47,737 nucleotides of DNA from positions 1-47,737 of the forward strand of contig BTXY01000005.1 of NCBI GenBank assembly GCA_036987155.1, in the 5' to 3' direction. This document shows, piece by piece, positions 16,901 through 23,493 of the stretch (the stretch's first letter is position 1; each line of letters opens with the position of its first letter). This stretch comes from Microsyncoccus archaeolyticus. GTDB taxonomy: Bacteria; Patescibacteriota; Minisyncoccia; Minisyncoccales; Minisyncoccaceae. The position numbers were made by a program, and so were the translations under genes. The notes under the pieces are model-generated. The model was not told the DNA's origin and made no database searches. It saw nothing but the letters and a program-made list of their open reading frames with translations.

Positions 16901-16904
16901 TCAA
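16876..16904 (-). promoter_or_regulatory. Promoter of tRNA-Leu(TAG)
   Basis: Minus strand TTGACA (16904-16899), 17 nt, TATACC (16881-16876). It is embedded in the pilin-operon hairpin, with the tRNA starting at 16849. Confidence 0.65.
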
Positions 16905-16908
16905 AGTC

Positions 16909-17337
16909 TTAAGCGTTCATTCCAATCATCATCTTTACAATAGCTGGAATAGCCTTTGCAAACAATGCTATAGCAATACCAATTGCTGCATACATGATGT
17001 AGTTTCTTCCTTTCTCTGTTTTTCCTGGATCCCCAGCAGAAGTAACATAGTTAAATGCACCCATAATAATCATTAATGCTGATAAAGCCATTAAAAAGAT
17101 AAAAATCCAATCAGTAACAGTGTATACACTGTTTAACAAGCAGCATACTCCACAATCTAAATCAGTTGCATTAAATGGACAATCTTCTGCACAACGTAAT
17201 CCTTCTGTATTTAAAACAGCATCTTTTGTTACCTTACAGCTCTCAGGGGCACCTGCTTGAGCTGATACAACAGCTGGCGCAACAATACCCACTAAAGCAA
17301 TAAAAGCTATTAAAGATAATACTATTTTCTTATTCAT
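16909..17337 (-). CDS. VirB2/TrbC-type T4SS pilin, paralog 3
   Basis: This 142-aa protein has a signal peptide (VLSLIAFIALVGIVAPAVVSAQA). A short Cys-rich outer segment with seven Cys (SCKV, LRCAEDCPF, LDCGVCCLL) follows. Two membrane helices come next (WIFIFLMALSALMIIMGAF and YAAIGIAIALFAKAIPAIV), with the TSAGDPGKTEKGRNYI connector. This is the T4SS_pilin/TrbC layout common in CPR genomes. The Cys-rich insert is unlike its two paralogs and may be disulfide-linked on the surface. It is the last gene before the hairpin. Confidence 0.8.
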   Translation of the reverse strand: MNKKIVLSLIAFIALVGIVAPAVVSAQAGAPESCKVTKDAVLNTEGLRCAEDCPFNATDLDCGVCCLLNSVYTVTDWIFIFLMALSALMIIMGAFNYVTSAGDPGKTEKGRNYIMYAAIGIAIALFAKAIPAIVKMMIGMNA

Positions 17338-17402
17338 GGTTATATTATTTATATTTTTTATCTAAGACCTTTTTTAAATAAATTAGAAACGACCTTTGTT
17401 TA

Positions 17403-17741
17403 TTATGAAAAACCTAAAAGGTTTTTAACTGTTGTGACGATAATATTAGAAGCTAAAATAATAACCATACCAATTATTGCACATGTAATCATGCTCTTTG
17501 CTGTACTTACTTGTTTTTCATTTCCTCCACCAGTAGCATATAAAAATCCGCCGAGAATAATAAACAATGCAACAACAACTCCTCCTAACATTGTGATATA
17601 TTCTGTAATTTTTACTATTGCACTACAGACAGCATCTGTTTCACAACTATCAGTCATGACTTCTTGAGCAGAAACAATAAACAAAGGAGCTACCAAAAAA
17701 AACATGATAATAAATAGTGGTACTCTTTTTGCTAAATTCAT
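17403..17741 (-). CDS. VirB2/TrbC-type T4SS pilin, paralog 2
   Basis: This 112-aa protein has a signal peptide (VPLFIIMFFLVAPLFIVSAQE). A short segment with two Cys (DSCETDAVCS) follows. Then come two helices joined by ATGGGNEKQVSTAKSMI, the small polar loop that faces the cytoplasm in VirB2-type pilins. It stands 39 nt downstream of paralog 1 and 65 nt upstream of paralog 3. Confidence 0.8.
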   Translation of the reverse strand: MNLAKRVPLFIIMFFLVAPLFIVSAQEVMTDSCETDAVCSAIVKITEYITMLGGVVVALFIILGGFLYATGGGNEKQVSTAKSMITCAIIGMVIILASNIIVTTVKNLLGFS

Positions 17742-17780
17742 ATTAATTATCTTATTTATTATTATTTTAATATTATATCA

Positions 17781-18113
17781 CTAATCTGAAGGAAGCACAA
17801 TAATCTTTTTTAAAGAGTCAACTAAGCTCTTTGCTAAGAGAACCACCCCTAAACCAACTGCTGCATACAATAACATTGTTTTGGCTTTTTGAATTTTTGT
17901 TGGATCTCCTCCTGCTGTGGCAAAACTCAAACCTCCCCAAACTATAACTAAGGGAGCCACAACTAAAGCTATATTAATTATCCATTCAATAAGCCTTGAT
18001 ACTAATTCTTCAAAATTATCCCAAGGCATAGGATTTGGTATTGACACTTGAGCAAAAACAAAACAAAAAGAACAAAATGCAATAATTAAAGATAATATAA
18101 TTATTTTTTTCAT
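17781..18113 (-). CDS. VirB2/TrbC-type T4SS pilin, paralog 1
   Basis: This 110-aa protein has a signal peptide (IILSLIIAFCSFCFVFAQV), a first helix (WIINIALVVAPLVIVWGGLSF), the loop ATAGGDPTKIQKAKTML and a second helix (YAAVGLGVVLLAKSLV). It forms an ATGA overlap with the methyltransferase gene upstream, so it is translated from the gyrA-methyltransferase message. Confidence 0.8.
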   Translation of the reverse strand: MKKIIILSLIIAFCSFCFVFAQVSIPNPMPWDNFEELVSRLIEWIINIALVVAPLVIVWGGLSFATAGGDPTKIQKAKTMLLYAAVGLGVVLLAKSLVDSLKKIIVLPSD

Positions 18114-18631
18114 ATTTTTTTAATTAATATTGCCCAATGATATTTACCTGCATCAAACTCTTTTTCTGTTTTAAGCCCCAAAGAATTAATAATGGTTCTA
18201 ATATCATTAAAAGACACTCTTCTGTCCTTTAATCCAATAGGACTGTCTTCTTTCCAATCAATAATTAAGGCCATTCCTCCTGATTTTAATAACCTATTAG
18301 TTTCATTCAAAACTATTTCTTTATTATCAACCTGAAAAAGAATATTACTCAATAGCACAAAATCAATTGTACTATCACTAATTTTAACGCCTTTTTCAAC
18401 ATCTGACAATATAGTTCTAATATTAACAACTCTCTCAGTTTCTGCTTTACCTTTTAGGGCTGACAAAGCATTATCTAAAATATCAACCGCATAAACAATG
18501 CCCTTGTTTAACATTTTTGCAAGTGGAATTGTCCATCCGCCAGAACCAGATCCTAAATCGCAAGCAACCATATCCTCTTTTAAAGGAATTGTTTCTAATA
18601 TTTTTTTAGGATTTAGAAATTCATTATTCAT
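18110..18631 (-). CDS. Class I SAM-dependent methyltransferase
   Basis: This 173-aa methyltransferase of the UbiE/Methyltransf_31-like type has motif I VACDLGSGSGGWTIPLA and VYAVDILDNALS (acidic residue of strand 2). FVLLSNILFQVDN marks motif IV and LLKSGGMALIIDW follows. Substrate unknown. It starts 3 nt after the gyrA stop and overlaps the first pilin gene by ATGA. Confidence 0.85.
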   Translation of the reverse strand: MNNEFLNPKKILETIPLKEDMVACDLGSGSGGWTIPLAKMLNKGIVYAVDILDNALSALKGKAETERVVNIRTILSDVEKGVKISDSTIDFVLLSNILFQVDNKEIVLNETNRLLKSGGMALIIDWKEDSPIGLKDRRVSFNDIRTIINSLGLKTEKEFDAGKYHWAILIKKI

Positions 18632-18634
18632 ATT

Positions 18635-21112
18635 TTATTGGCTTGCTTCTTGTTCTAGACAAGTAGCTGCTACTACTTTATCTCCTTCTTTTAAACGCAT
18701 TACCTTAACTCCTTGCGTATCTCTTCCTAATTTGGGAATGCTTGATATTTTTGTTCTTATTGTCTGTCCTTTTTTGGATATAACAATCAAATCTTCTTGA
18801 TTTTCAATTATTTCTATCTTGGCTAATTCCCCTGTTTTAGAGGTAATCTTGGCTATTTTTACTCCAGAGCCCCCTCTCCCCTGCTTTTTATACTCATTTA
18901 ATAGTGTTCTTTTACCAAACCCATTTTCAGTTAAGACTAACAGATATTCTTTTTCTTTTAATTTATCTTTTCTAATTACTTCCATTCCAATTACCTCATC
19001 TCCTTTTTTCAATCTTATTCCTTTTATTCCTGATGCTGTTCTACCCATTGGTCTAACTTCTTTTTCAGCAAAACGGATTGATTGTCCATGTTTTGTAGCA
19101 ATTATTATTTCGTCTCCATCTCCTCCTTTTTTAACCCCGCAAAGCAAATCATCTTTCTTTAAGTTTATAGCGATAAGACCGTTTCTTCTTACGTTTTCAA
19201 AATCCTTTAATTGCGTTTTCTTGATTATACCGTTTTTAGTTCCCATAATCAAGTATTTTGCTCCTCCCTTAATATCTTCTTTGCTTAAAGCCAACACTGA
19301 CAATATTTTATCATGAGGAGAAATCTCTAAGAAATTCATTAATCCCCTACCTTTGTTTGTTTTTTGACCTTCTGGTATTTCATAAACTTTTGTTTGAAAT
19401 ACTTTTCCAGAATCAGTAAAAAAGAATATTGAATCATGGGTCTTGGCAGAAATAAAATGACAGACTTGATCATCTTCAGATGTTTTTATTCCTACTGTTC
19501 CTTGCCCTCCCCTGTTTTGTTTTTTGTATTCGCCTGGATTTATTCTTTTAATGTATCCTCCATAAGTTAAAGTAACAATTGTGTCTTCTAAAGGCACCAA
19601 ATCTTCTTCTGATATTGCTTCTGGACTGCTTTTAACTACTTTGGTTCTTCTTTCATCCCCATACAATTCTATTTCTTTCTCTATTTCTTTTTTCATTACT
19701 TTTTTTTGTTCGGCCTTACTTTCAAGAATCTTCATATATTCCTTAATTTCCTTTCTTTTTTGCTCTAATTCATCTTCTACTTTTTGTTTCTCTAATTTAG
19801 CCAATTGATGCAACTTTATTTCTAAAATAGCTTCTGATTGAATAATAGTTAATTTAAACTTTTTAACTAAATTGTTTTTTGCATCTTCTTTATCTTTTGA
19901 TTTTCTAATTGTTTCAATAACAGCATCTATTTTATCTAGTGCTTTTGATATTCCTTCTAAAATATGAGCTCTTTCTTTTGCTTTTTCCAAATCATGCGTA
20001 GTTCTTTTTACAACTACTTCTTGCCTATGTTTTAAATAAAACTCTAGAATATCTTTCAAATTAAGAATTCTAGGTTCAATTCCATCAACTAAAGCAAGCA
20101 TATTTAAATGATATACTTTTTGAAGATCAGTATATTTATATAATGAATTAAGAATTTTTCTTGGAATCACTCCTTTTTGAAGGTCAATAGCAATCCTCAT
20201 CCCATCTTTATCTGACTCATCTCTAATATCCTTGATTCCTTCTATTTTCTTTGCTTGAACAAGGTTGGCAAAATTAGTTATTAATACTGATTTATCAACC
20301 TGAAAAGGAATTTCTGTTATTATTATCTGTGATTTGTTATCCTTATCAATAATATCAACCTTACCTCTCATTAAAAACGATCCTTTTCCTTGAGAATATG
20401 CTGAAATAATATCTTTTTGATTGAAAATAATGCCTCGAGTAGGAAAATCAGGACCCTTAATAAATTCTAATAAGTCTTCTGTTTCAGATTTTGGATTATC
20501 AATTAAATGAATTAAAGCTTGGCAAACTTCTGTTAAATTATGTGGTGGAATATTTGTTGCCATTCCAACAGCAATACCAGTAGATCCATTTAATAATAGG
20601 TTAGGAACTGGAGAAGGAAGAACTAAGGGTTCTTTTCTTGTTGCATCATAATTATCTCCCCAGCTAACAGTATTTTTATCAATATCCACCAACAATTCCT
20701 CCCCTATTTTCGATAATTTACATTCTGTATATCTTTGAGCTGCTGGAGGATCTCCATCAATACTCCCAAAATTTCCTTGACCTCTAACCAACGGATATCT
20801 TAAAGAAAAATCCTGAGCCATTCTAACTAATGCACCGTAAACAGAAGAATCTCCGTGAGGATGATATTTACCTAAAACCTCTCCAGTTACTGCTGCTGAT
20901 TTTCTAAATTTAGAGTCTGATCTTACGCCCATATCATACATGGCGTAAAGAATTCTTCTTTGCACTGGTTTTAAACCATCTCTTACATCAGGAAGCGCTC
21001 TTGAAACAATAACTGACATTGCATAATCAAGATAGCTTTCCTTCATTTCTTGGGATATCTCAATTGCTTCAACCTTTCCAATATCTTGTATTATTTTTTC
21101 CTGTTTTGACAT
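18635..21112 (-). CDS. gyrA: DNA gyrase subunit A
   Basis: This 825-aa subunit breaks and rejoins DNA during supercoiling. The winged-helix region has SRALPDVRDGLKPVQRR and the quinolone-resistance region HPHGDSSVYGALVRMAQ; the catalytic Tyr is in AAQRYTECKLS. A coiled-coil tower follows (about 365-490). The C-terminal beta-pinwheel contains a GyrA-box-like QNRGGQGTVGI (typical QRRGGRG) and further blade repeats (MGRTASGIKGIRL, QGRGGSGVKI). gyrB is not in the window. Start and stop are tight: TAATG with the MBL gene before it, 3 nt to the gene after it. Confidence 0.97.
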   Translation of the reverse strand: MSKQEKIIQDIGKVEAIEISQEMKESYLDYAMSVIVSRALPDVRDGLKPVQRRILYAMYDMGVRSDSKFRKSAAVTGEVLGKYHPHGDSSVYGALVRMAQDFSLRYPLVRGQGNFGSIDGDPPAAQRYTECKLSKIGEELLVDIDKNTVSWGDNYDATRKEPLVLPSPVPNLLLNGSTGIAVGMATNIPPHNLTEVCQALIHLIDNPKSETEDLLEFIKGPDFPTRGIIFNQKDIISAYSQGKGSFLMRGKVDIIDKDNKSQIIITEIPFQVDKSVLITNFANLVQAKKIEGIKDIRDESDKDGMRIAIDLQKGVIPRKILNSLYKYTDLQKVYHLNMLALVDGIEPRILNLKDILEFYLKHRQEVVVKRTTHDLEKAKERAHILEGISKALDKIDAVIETIRKSKDKEDAKNNLVKKFKLTIIQSEAILEIKLHQLAKLEKQKVEDELEQKRKEIKEYMKILESKAEQKKVMKKEIEKEIELYGDERRTKVVKSSPEAISEEDLVPLEDTIVTLTYGGYIKRINPGEYKKQNRGGQGTVGIKTSEDDQVCHFISAKTHDSIFFFTDSGKVFQTKVYEIPEGQKTNKGRGLMNFLEISPHDKILSVLALSKEDIKGGAKYLIMGTKNGIIKKTQLKDFENVRRNGLIAINLKKDDLLCGVKKGGDGDEIIIATKHGQSIRFAEKEVRPMGRTASGIKGIRLKKGDEVIGMEVIRKDKLKEKEYLLVLTENGFGKRTLLNEYKKQGRGGSGVKIAKITSKTGELAKIEIIENQEDLIVISKKGQTIRTKISSIPKLGRDTQGVKVMRLKEGDKVVAATCLEQEASQ

Positions 21113-21714
21113 TATTTTGATTCTAATACTATTATTTCTATTTTCTCACTTTCAGAAGAAATATTTTTCTTACTTATACTTAATTTATCTTGAGAAGCAA
21201 TCTCTTTTTCTCCCATTGCTTTGAGAAAAGTATTAAGAGTCTCTTTTTTCTTAAAAGCCATTGGTATTACAATCTTGGGCTCTATTTTTGCAATTATTCT
21301 TTCTGCTTCTTTAAAATTAATTGTTTTGTCTCCATCAATTGGAGTCAAAAGAATATCTACTCTGCCTATTGCTTCTAATTGTTCTTCGCTTAAGTCGCTT
21401 TCTCCAAGTAACCCTAAATGACAAACCCTTATTCCTTCTGCTTCAATTAAAAATATTATATTTTTTTTCTTCTCCAAATTTAAAGAAGGAACTGCTTGAA
21501 CAAACACTTCCTTTGACTCATATTCACCAAAAGAAGAGACAATAAATTGTCCGTCTTTTTTTGAGTTAGAAGAGTTAAATTCATGAGTTTTTAAAACAAT
21601 ATCTGCTTTAGATTTTTTATCACCCTTTTCATCTATTGATATTAAAACCCCTTCTTTGTCAGAAGAAGAGCAAGATATTTCAAAACATGTTTCTCCGCAC
21701 CAACTAATTTTCAT
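21112..21714 (-). CDS. MBL-fold protein of the UlaG-like type, apparently lacking metal ligands
   Basis: This 200-aa protein has the outline of Lactamase_B_3/UlaG-like metal-dependent hydrolases: MKISWCGETCFEI at the N-terminus, FIVSSFGEYESKEVFVQAV in the middle, then RVCHLGLLGESDL, VDILLTPIDG and IVIPMAF. The HxHxDH metal motif is replaced by VLKTHEFNSS, and the usual HLGDL Asp is Leu. It may therefore be a non-catalytic relative. The start at 21714 aligns with the family; the longer ORF enters tRNA-Gly. It is 19 nt after tRNA-Gly and shares TAATG with gyrA. Confidence 0.75.
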   Translation of the reverse strand: MKISWCGETCFEISCSSSDKEGVLISIDEKGDKKSKADIVLKTHEFNSSNSKKDGQFIVSSFGEYESKEVFVQAVPSLNLEKKKNIIFLIEAEGIRVCHLGLLGESDLSEEQLEAIGRVDILLTPIDGDKTINFKEAERIIAKIEPKIVIPMAFKKKETLNTFLKAMGEKEIASQDKLSISKKNISSESEKIEIIVLESK

Positions 21715-21733
21715 AAATATTAATTTTATGCTG

Positions 21734-21805
21734 AGCGGGCGAGCAGAATCGAACTGCCGTCTCAACCTTGGCAAGGTTGCATAATAGCCGTTATACGACG
21801 CCCGC
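21734..21805 (-). tRNA. tRNA-Gly(GCC)
   Basis: Minus strand: acceptor GCGGGCG/CGCCCGC, anticodon stem AACCT/AGGTT with loop TGCCA in the extended context CTTGCCAAG (GCC), T-loop AGTTCGATTCT, discriminator T as expected for Gly. It is the last tRNA before the MBL-gyrA genes. Confidence 0.92.
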
Positions 21806-21812
21806 TTGTCTG

Positions 21813-21885
21813 TGCCGAGGTCCGGAATCGAACCGGAATCTAATGTTTTTCAGACATTCGCCGTGACCGACTTGGCTACCTCGGC
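21813..21885 (-). tRNA. tRNA-Phe(GAA)
   Basis: Minus strand: acceptor GCCGAGG/CCTCGGC, anticodon stem AATGT/ACATT with loop CTGAAAA (GAA), T-loop GGTTCGATTCC, discriminator A. Seven nt separate it from tRNA-Gly. Confidence 0.92.
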
Positions 21886-21922
21886 AAGTTATATCAAATC
21901 ATTACATTTTTAAAAATTCTAG

Positions 21923-21995
21923 TGGGCGGTAAGGGACTTGAACCCCTAACCCCTTCGGTGTAAACGAAGTGCTCTGCCAATTGAGCTAACCGCCC
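21923..21995 (-). tRNA. tRNA-Val(TAC)
   Basis: Minus strand: acceptor GGGCGGT/ACCGCCC, anticodon stem CTTCG/CGAAG with loop TTTACAC (TAC), T-loop GGTTCAAGTCC, discriminator A. Confidence 0.94.
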
Positions 21996-22005
21996 TTAAT
22001 ACTTG

Positions 22006-22089
22006 TGGGCGAAGGGAGACTTGAACTCCCACGGGATAAATCCCCTATGCCCCTCAAGCATAGATGTCTGCCAATTTCATCATTCGCCC
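22006..22089 (-). tRNA. tRNA-Leu(GAG), 5' end overlapped by rplS
   Basis: Minus strand class II tRNA: acceptor GGGCGAA/TTCGCCC, anticodon stem TATGC/GCATA with loop TTGAGGG (GAG), long variable arm, discriminator A. The last 10 nt of the rplS reading frame, including its TGA, lie inside the tRNA 5' end. Confidence 0.92.
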
Positions 22090-22493
22090 TTTTCAGCGTG
22101 CGTTTCCTCTTCTATTTTTAATCTTGCTTTCCTTCCTTTTGCTTTTCTCAAATAATATAATTTTGATCTCCTTGTTTTTGATCTTTTTACAATCTCTATC
22201 TTATCAATTGAAGGAGCGTGAATTGGTATTATTTTTTCAACCCCAATTCCTTGGATTACTTTCCTAACTGTAATTGTAGCATTAAGCCCTTTTCCATGTT
22301 TTACAGCTAAAACTTGCCCTTCAAAAACCTGAACTCTCTCCTTGTTTTTTTCTTTAATTTTTTGATAAACTTTTACTGTATCCCCTTGTTTTAATTCTGG
22401 GATTCCTTGTTTCAAAAACGATTCTACAATTCCTTTTGCTTCCTCTTTTGAAACAGTGCTTTCAACAGTTTCTGTCTTTGCTTCTTCTTCCAT
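22080..22493 (-). CDS. rplS: 50S ribosomal protein L19
   Basis: This 137-aa L19 sits at the subunit interface of the ribosome. The SH3-like core is clear: GDTVKVYQKIKEKNKERVQVFEG, here cited for the RVQ.FEG hallmark. TITVRKVIQGIGVEKI, HAPSIDKIEIVKRSKTRRSK and KLYYLRKAKGRKARLK follow. An N-terminal Glu-rich extension of about 25 residues precedes the core. The gene lies between tRNA-Val(GAC) (21 nt upstream) and tRNA-Leu(GAG), overlapping the latter by 10 nt. Confidence 0.96.
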   Translation of the reverse strand: MEEEAKTETVESTVSKEEAKGIVESFLKQGIPELKQGDTVKVYQKIKEKNKERVQVFEGQVLAVKHGKGLNATITVRKVIQGIGVEKIIPIHAPSIDKIEIVKRSKTRRSKLYYLRKAKGRKARLKIEEETHAEKGE

Positions 22494-22514
22494 ATTTTTA
22501 ACTTATCTTTATTA

Positions 22515-22591
22515 TGGTGGGCGTATCCTGACTCGAACAGGAGGCCTTTACGATGTCAACGTAACGCTCTAACCAACTGAGCTATACGCCC
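22515..22591 (-). tRNA. tRNA-Val(GAC), CCA encoded
   Basis: Minus strand: acceptor GGGCGTA/TACGCCC, anticodon stem TTACG/CGTAA with loop TTGACAT (GAC), T-loop TGTTCGAGTCA, discriminator A at 22518 and genomic CCA at 22517-22515. Confidence 0.95.
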
Positions 22592-22626
22592 TTTTAATTT
22601 CAAAAGGGCTGCCTTTGCCCATAATC

Positions 22627-22655
22627 ATACTATCTAATTTGAGCGATTTAGTCAA
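22627..22655 (-). promoter_or_regulatory. Promoter of tRNA-Val(GAC)-rplS and the tRNAs downstream
   Basis: Minus strand TTGACT (22655-22650), 17 nt, TAGTAT (22632-22627). The leader of about 30 nt before the tRNA contains GGGC-AAAGGCA-GCCC followed by TTTT, a possible attenuator. It may also drive the genes through gyrA. Confidence 0.65.
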
Positions 22656-22663
22656 CAATTTAG

Positions 22664-22737
22664 TGCGCGTGGATGGACTCGAACCATCGACCTTTCGCTT
22701 ATAAGGCGAATGCTCTAACCACCTGAGCTACACACGC
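22664..22737 (-). tRNA. tRNA-Ile(TAT)
   Basis: Minus strand: acceptor GCGTGTG/CACGCGC (one G-U), D-arm GCTCAGGTGGTTAGAGC, anticodon stem TTCGC/GCGAA with loop CTTATAA, T-arm GATGG/CCATC with loop TTCGAGT, discriminator A. The anticodon reads UAU, pairing with AUA. Most bacteria use a CAU anticodon modified to lysidine instead. It lies 8 nt after the stop of the HTH gene. Confidence 0.9.
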
Positions 22738-22745
22738 AAAATAAT

Positions 22746-23414
22746 CTATTTCTTAATATAGTAATCCTTGATTGCTTTTATTCCCATAAATACTCTCTCC
22801 GATAGCCTTGCGTCCCCTAAAACTAAATTACAAGTTCCATGACCAAAACTTCCTTTATGATTAATTCTTTTAATAGAATTTTGTTTTATGTATGGTCTAA
22901 TAAATTGTATTTCTGATATCTTTAATTCTTTTGACCAAAAAATAATTTCTTCAGAAATATTCATATCTACATAAAGATGTAGCTGGACCTTTAATTTATC
23001 TTTCGAGATATTCCAATATTTTTCAAGCCAAAAAATAAAAAATTTGATAATTGCTGGATCAGTATTTGATATAGCAAGTCTTGCTTCGTTATTTTTAGAA
23101 CCTTCTCCCCAGTAAAGAAAAAGGCCCGCAAGATACAATTCTTTTCTGCTTAAAGGAAATATTTTTGTTTTCTCTTGTCTGTAAAAATTATCTAATCTTA
23201 ATTCTCTTTTTTTTCTCATTGTGTCTCTATATCTTTCAATCCTTTGCTCGTTACAATCTCTTAATTCTTTTATTCTTTCTTTAGAAAGAGGGTAATCCTT
23301 AAGCCAAATACTTAAAGTGCTTTTACTTATTTTCAACACATTTTTAATCTGACCATAACTCATTCCCTTTTTCCTTAAAGCTAATACTTTTTCTCTATCT
23401 TCTAATCGTGACAT
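22746..23414 (-). CDS. HTH protein with LAGLIDADG-like motif
   Basis: This 222-aa protein has an N-terminal helix-turn-helix (about 5-40: VLALRKKGMSYGQIKNVLKI then SKSTLSIWLKDYPL), like resolvase/transposase DNA-binding domains. A basic linker follows. The C-terminal domain carries YLAGLFLYWGEGSKNNEARL and ISNTDPAIIKFFIFWLEKYW. The LAGLxxxxGEGS and ISNTDP..I..F pattern resembles LAGLIDADG homing endonucleases. Proteins with this two-part layout are known as uncharacterised HTH proteins; nuclease activity is not established. It has its own promoter and a leader of about 40 nt, and tRNA-Ile follows. Confidence 0.65.
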   Translation of the reverse strand: MSRLEDREKVLALRKKGMSYGQIKNVLKISKSTLSIWLKDYPLSKERIKELRDCNEQRIERYRDTMRKKRELRLDNFYRQEKTKIFPLSRKELYLAGLFLYWGEGSKNNEARLAISNTDPAIIKFFIFWLEKYWNISKDKLKVQLHLYVDMNISEEIIFWSKELKISEIQFIRPYIKQNSIKRINHKGSFGHGTCNLVLGDARLSERVFMGIKAIKDYYIKK

Positions 23415-23459
23415 AATCGAACCCTTAATTATTATTAAAAAATATAATTCGATAGTTCA

Positions 23460-23488
23460 ATTATAACACAAATATTTTAAAGGAACAA
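23460..23488 (-). promoter_or_regulatory. Promoter of the HTH gene
   Basis: Minus strand TTGTTC (23488-23483), 17 nt, perfect TATAAT (23465-23460); the ATG is at 23414. Confidence 0.7.
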
Positions 23489-23493
23489 CAATA

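Noticed and set aside
18819..19316. Long open frame on the plus strand opposite gyrA
   Set aside because: It is the antisense of conserved gyrA coding sequence, with Phe/Leu/Ser-rich composition and no recognisable domain or ribosome site.
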